Origin: Rhodospirillaceae bacterium
GTDB taxonomy: Bacteria > Pseudomonadota > Alphaproteobacteria > GCA-2731375
Length of the DNA: 41,267 nt
Direction of reading: 5' to 3'
NCBI GenBank assembly: GCA_002731375.1
Contig: PCBT01000046.1
Location: forward strand, 9,736 to 51,002
The first letter of the stretch is position 1. Every line of letters begins with the position of its first letter. Under the pieces are notes generated by a model. The model was not told the origin of the DNA. It saw nothing but the letters and a program-made list of their open reading frames with translations, and ran no database searches. Both the position numbers and the translations under genes were made by a program. Shown here piece after piece: positions 41,267-41,267 of this stretch.

Positions 41267-41267
41267 T

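Overview
The window looks like chromosomal DNA of an alphaproteobacterium, most likely of the Rhodospirillales type. The basis is an overall G+C-rich composition, an LptD/LptF/LptG outer-membrane assembly cluster, a DUF1491 protein, a fabI-aroC pair, pepA-holC, and dense operons with ATGA-type overlaps. No rRNA gene, complete tRNA gene or CRISPR array was seen. The left edge cuts fhs and the right edge cuts a small holin-like gene.

Layout. 1-2616: fhs (partial) and an M20 deacylase on the minus strand. About 2700-10980: a visibly more A+T-rich block with an S15/CocE hydrolase and a Tat-exported peptide-binding protein on the minus strand, diverging from two permeases and a double-ATPase on the plus strand. 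This block ends beside a 3' fragment of tRNA-Thr(UGU) and a direct repeat, which suggests an integrated island. 11008-13494: fabI, aroC, a 56-residue membrane protein and a hotdog thioesterase. 13609-18015: lptF-lptG-lptD (minus), preceded on the same strand by an acyl-CoA carboxyltransferase, a sulfatase and a VOC protein. 21817-24934: pepA, holC, a zinc-ribbon protein and an SDR (plus). 24941-29947: a tight six-gene minus-strand operon (ygfZ-like, tag, DUF1491, amidohydrolase, a selenoprotein of the glycine-reductase B family, a TauD-type dioxygenase). 30058-34591: three glycosyltransferases and asnB. A small IS630-type MITE lies between asnB and pyrC. 34760-38322: pyrC, acuI-like and selD. 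38315-40406: a TrmN6-like methyltransferase and a DUF2007 protein (minus) and a polyprenyl diphosphate synthase (plus). 40407-41267: mostly degraded sequence with a phage-like fragment.

The main result is a selenocysteine theme. Two genes are split by in-frame UGA codons and each is followed by a bacterial SECIS-like hairpin. One is selD, whose active-site residue is Sec (UGA at 37324-37326). The other is a GrdB-family protein with a U-x-x-C motif (UGA at 26705-26703). Conventional calling would report selD with a missing N-terminus and the GrdB-like gene as two unrelated fragments. The GrdB-like gene carries a second in-frame UGA at codon 28, where Trp is likely the ancestral residue. It is coupled to an amidohydrolase upstream and an Fe(II)/2-oxoglutarate dioxygenase downstream, so these three may form an uncharacterised selenium-dependent catabolic pathway.
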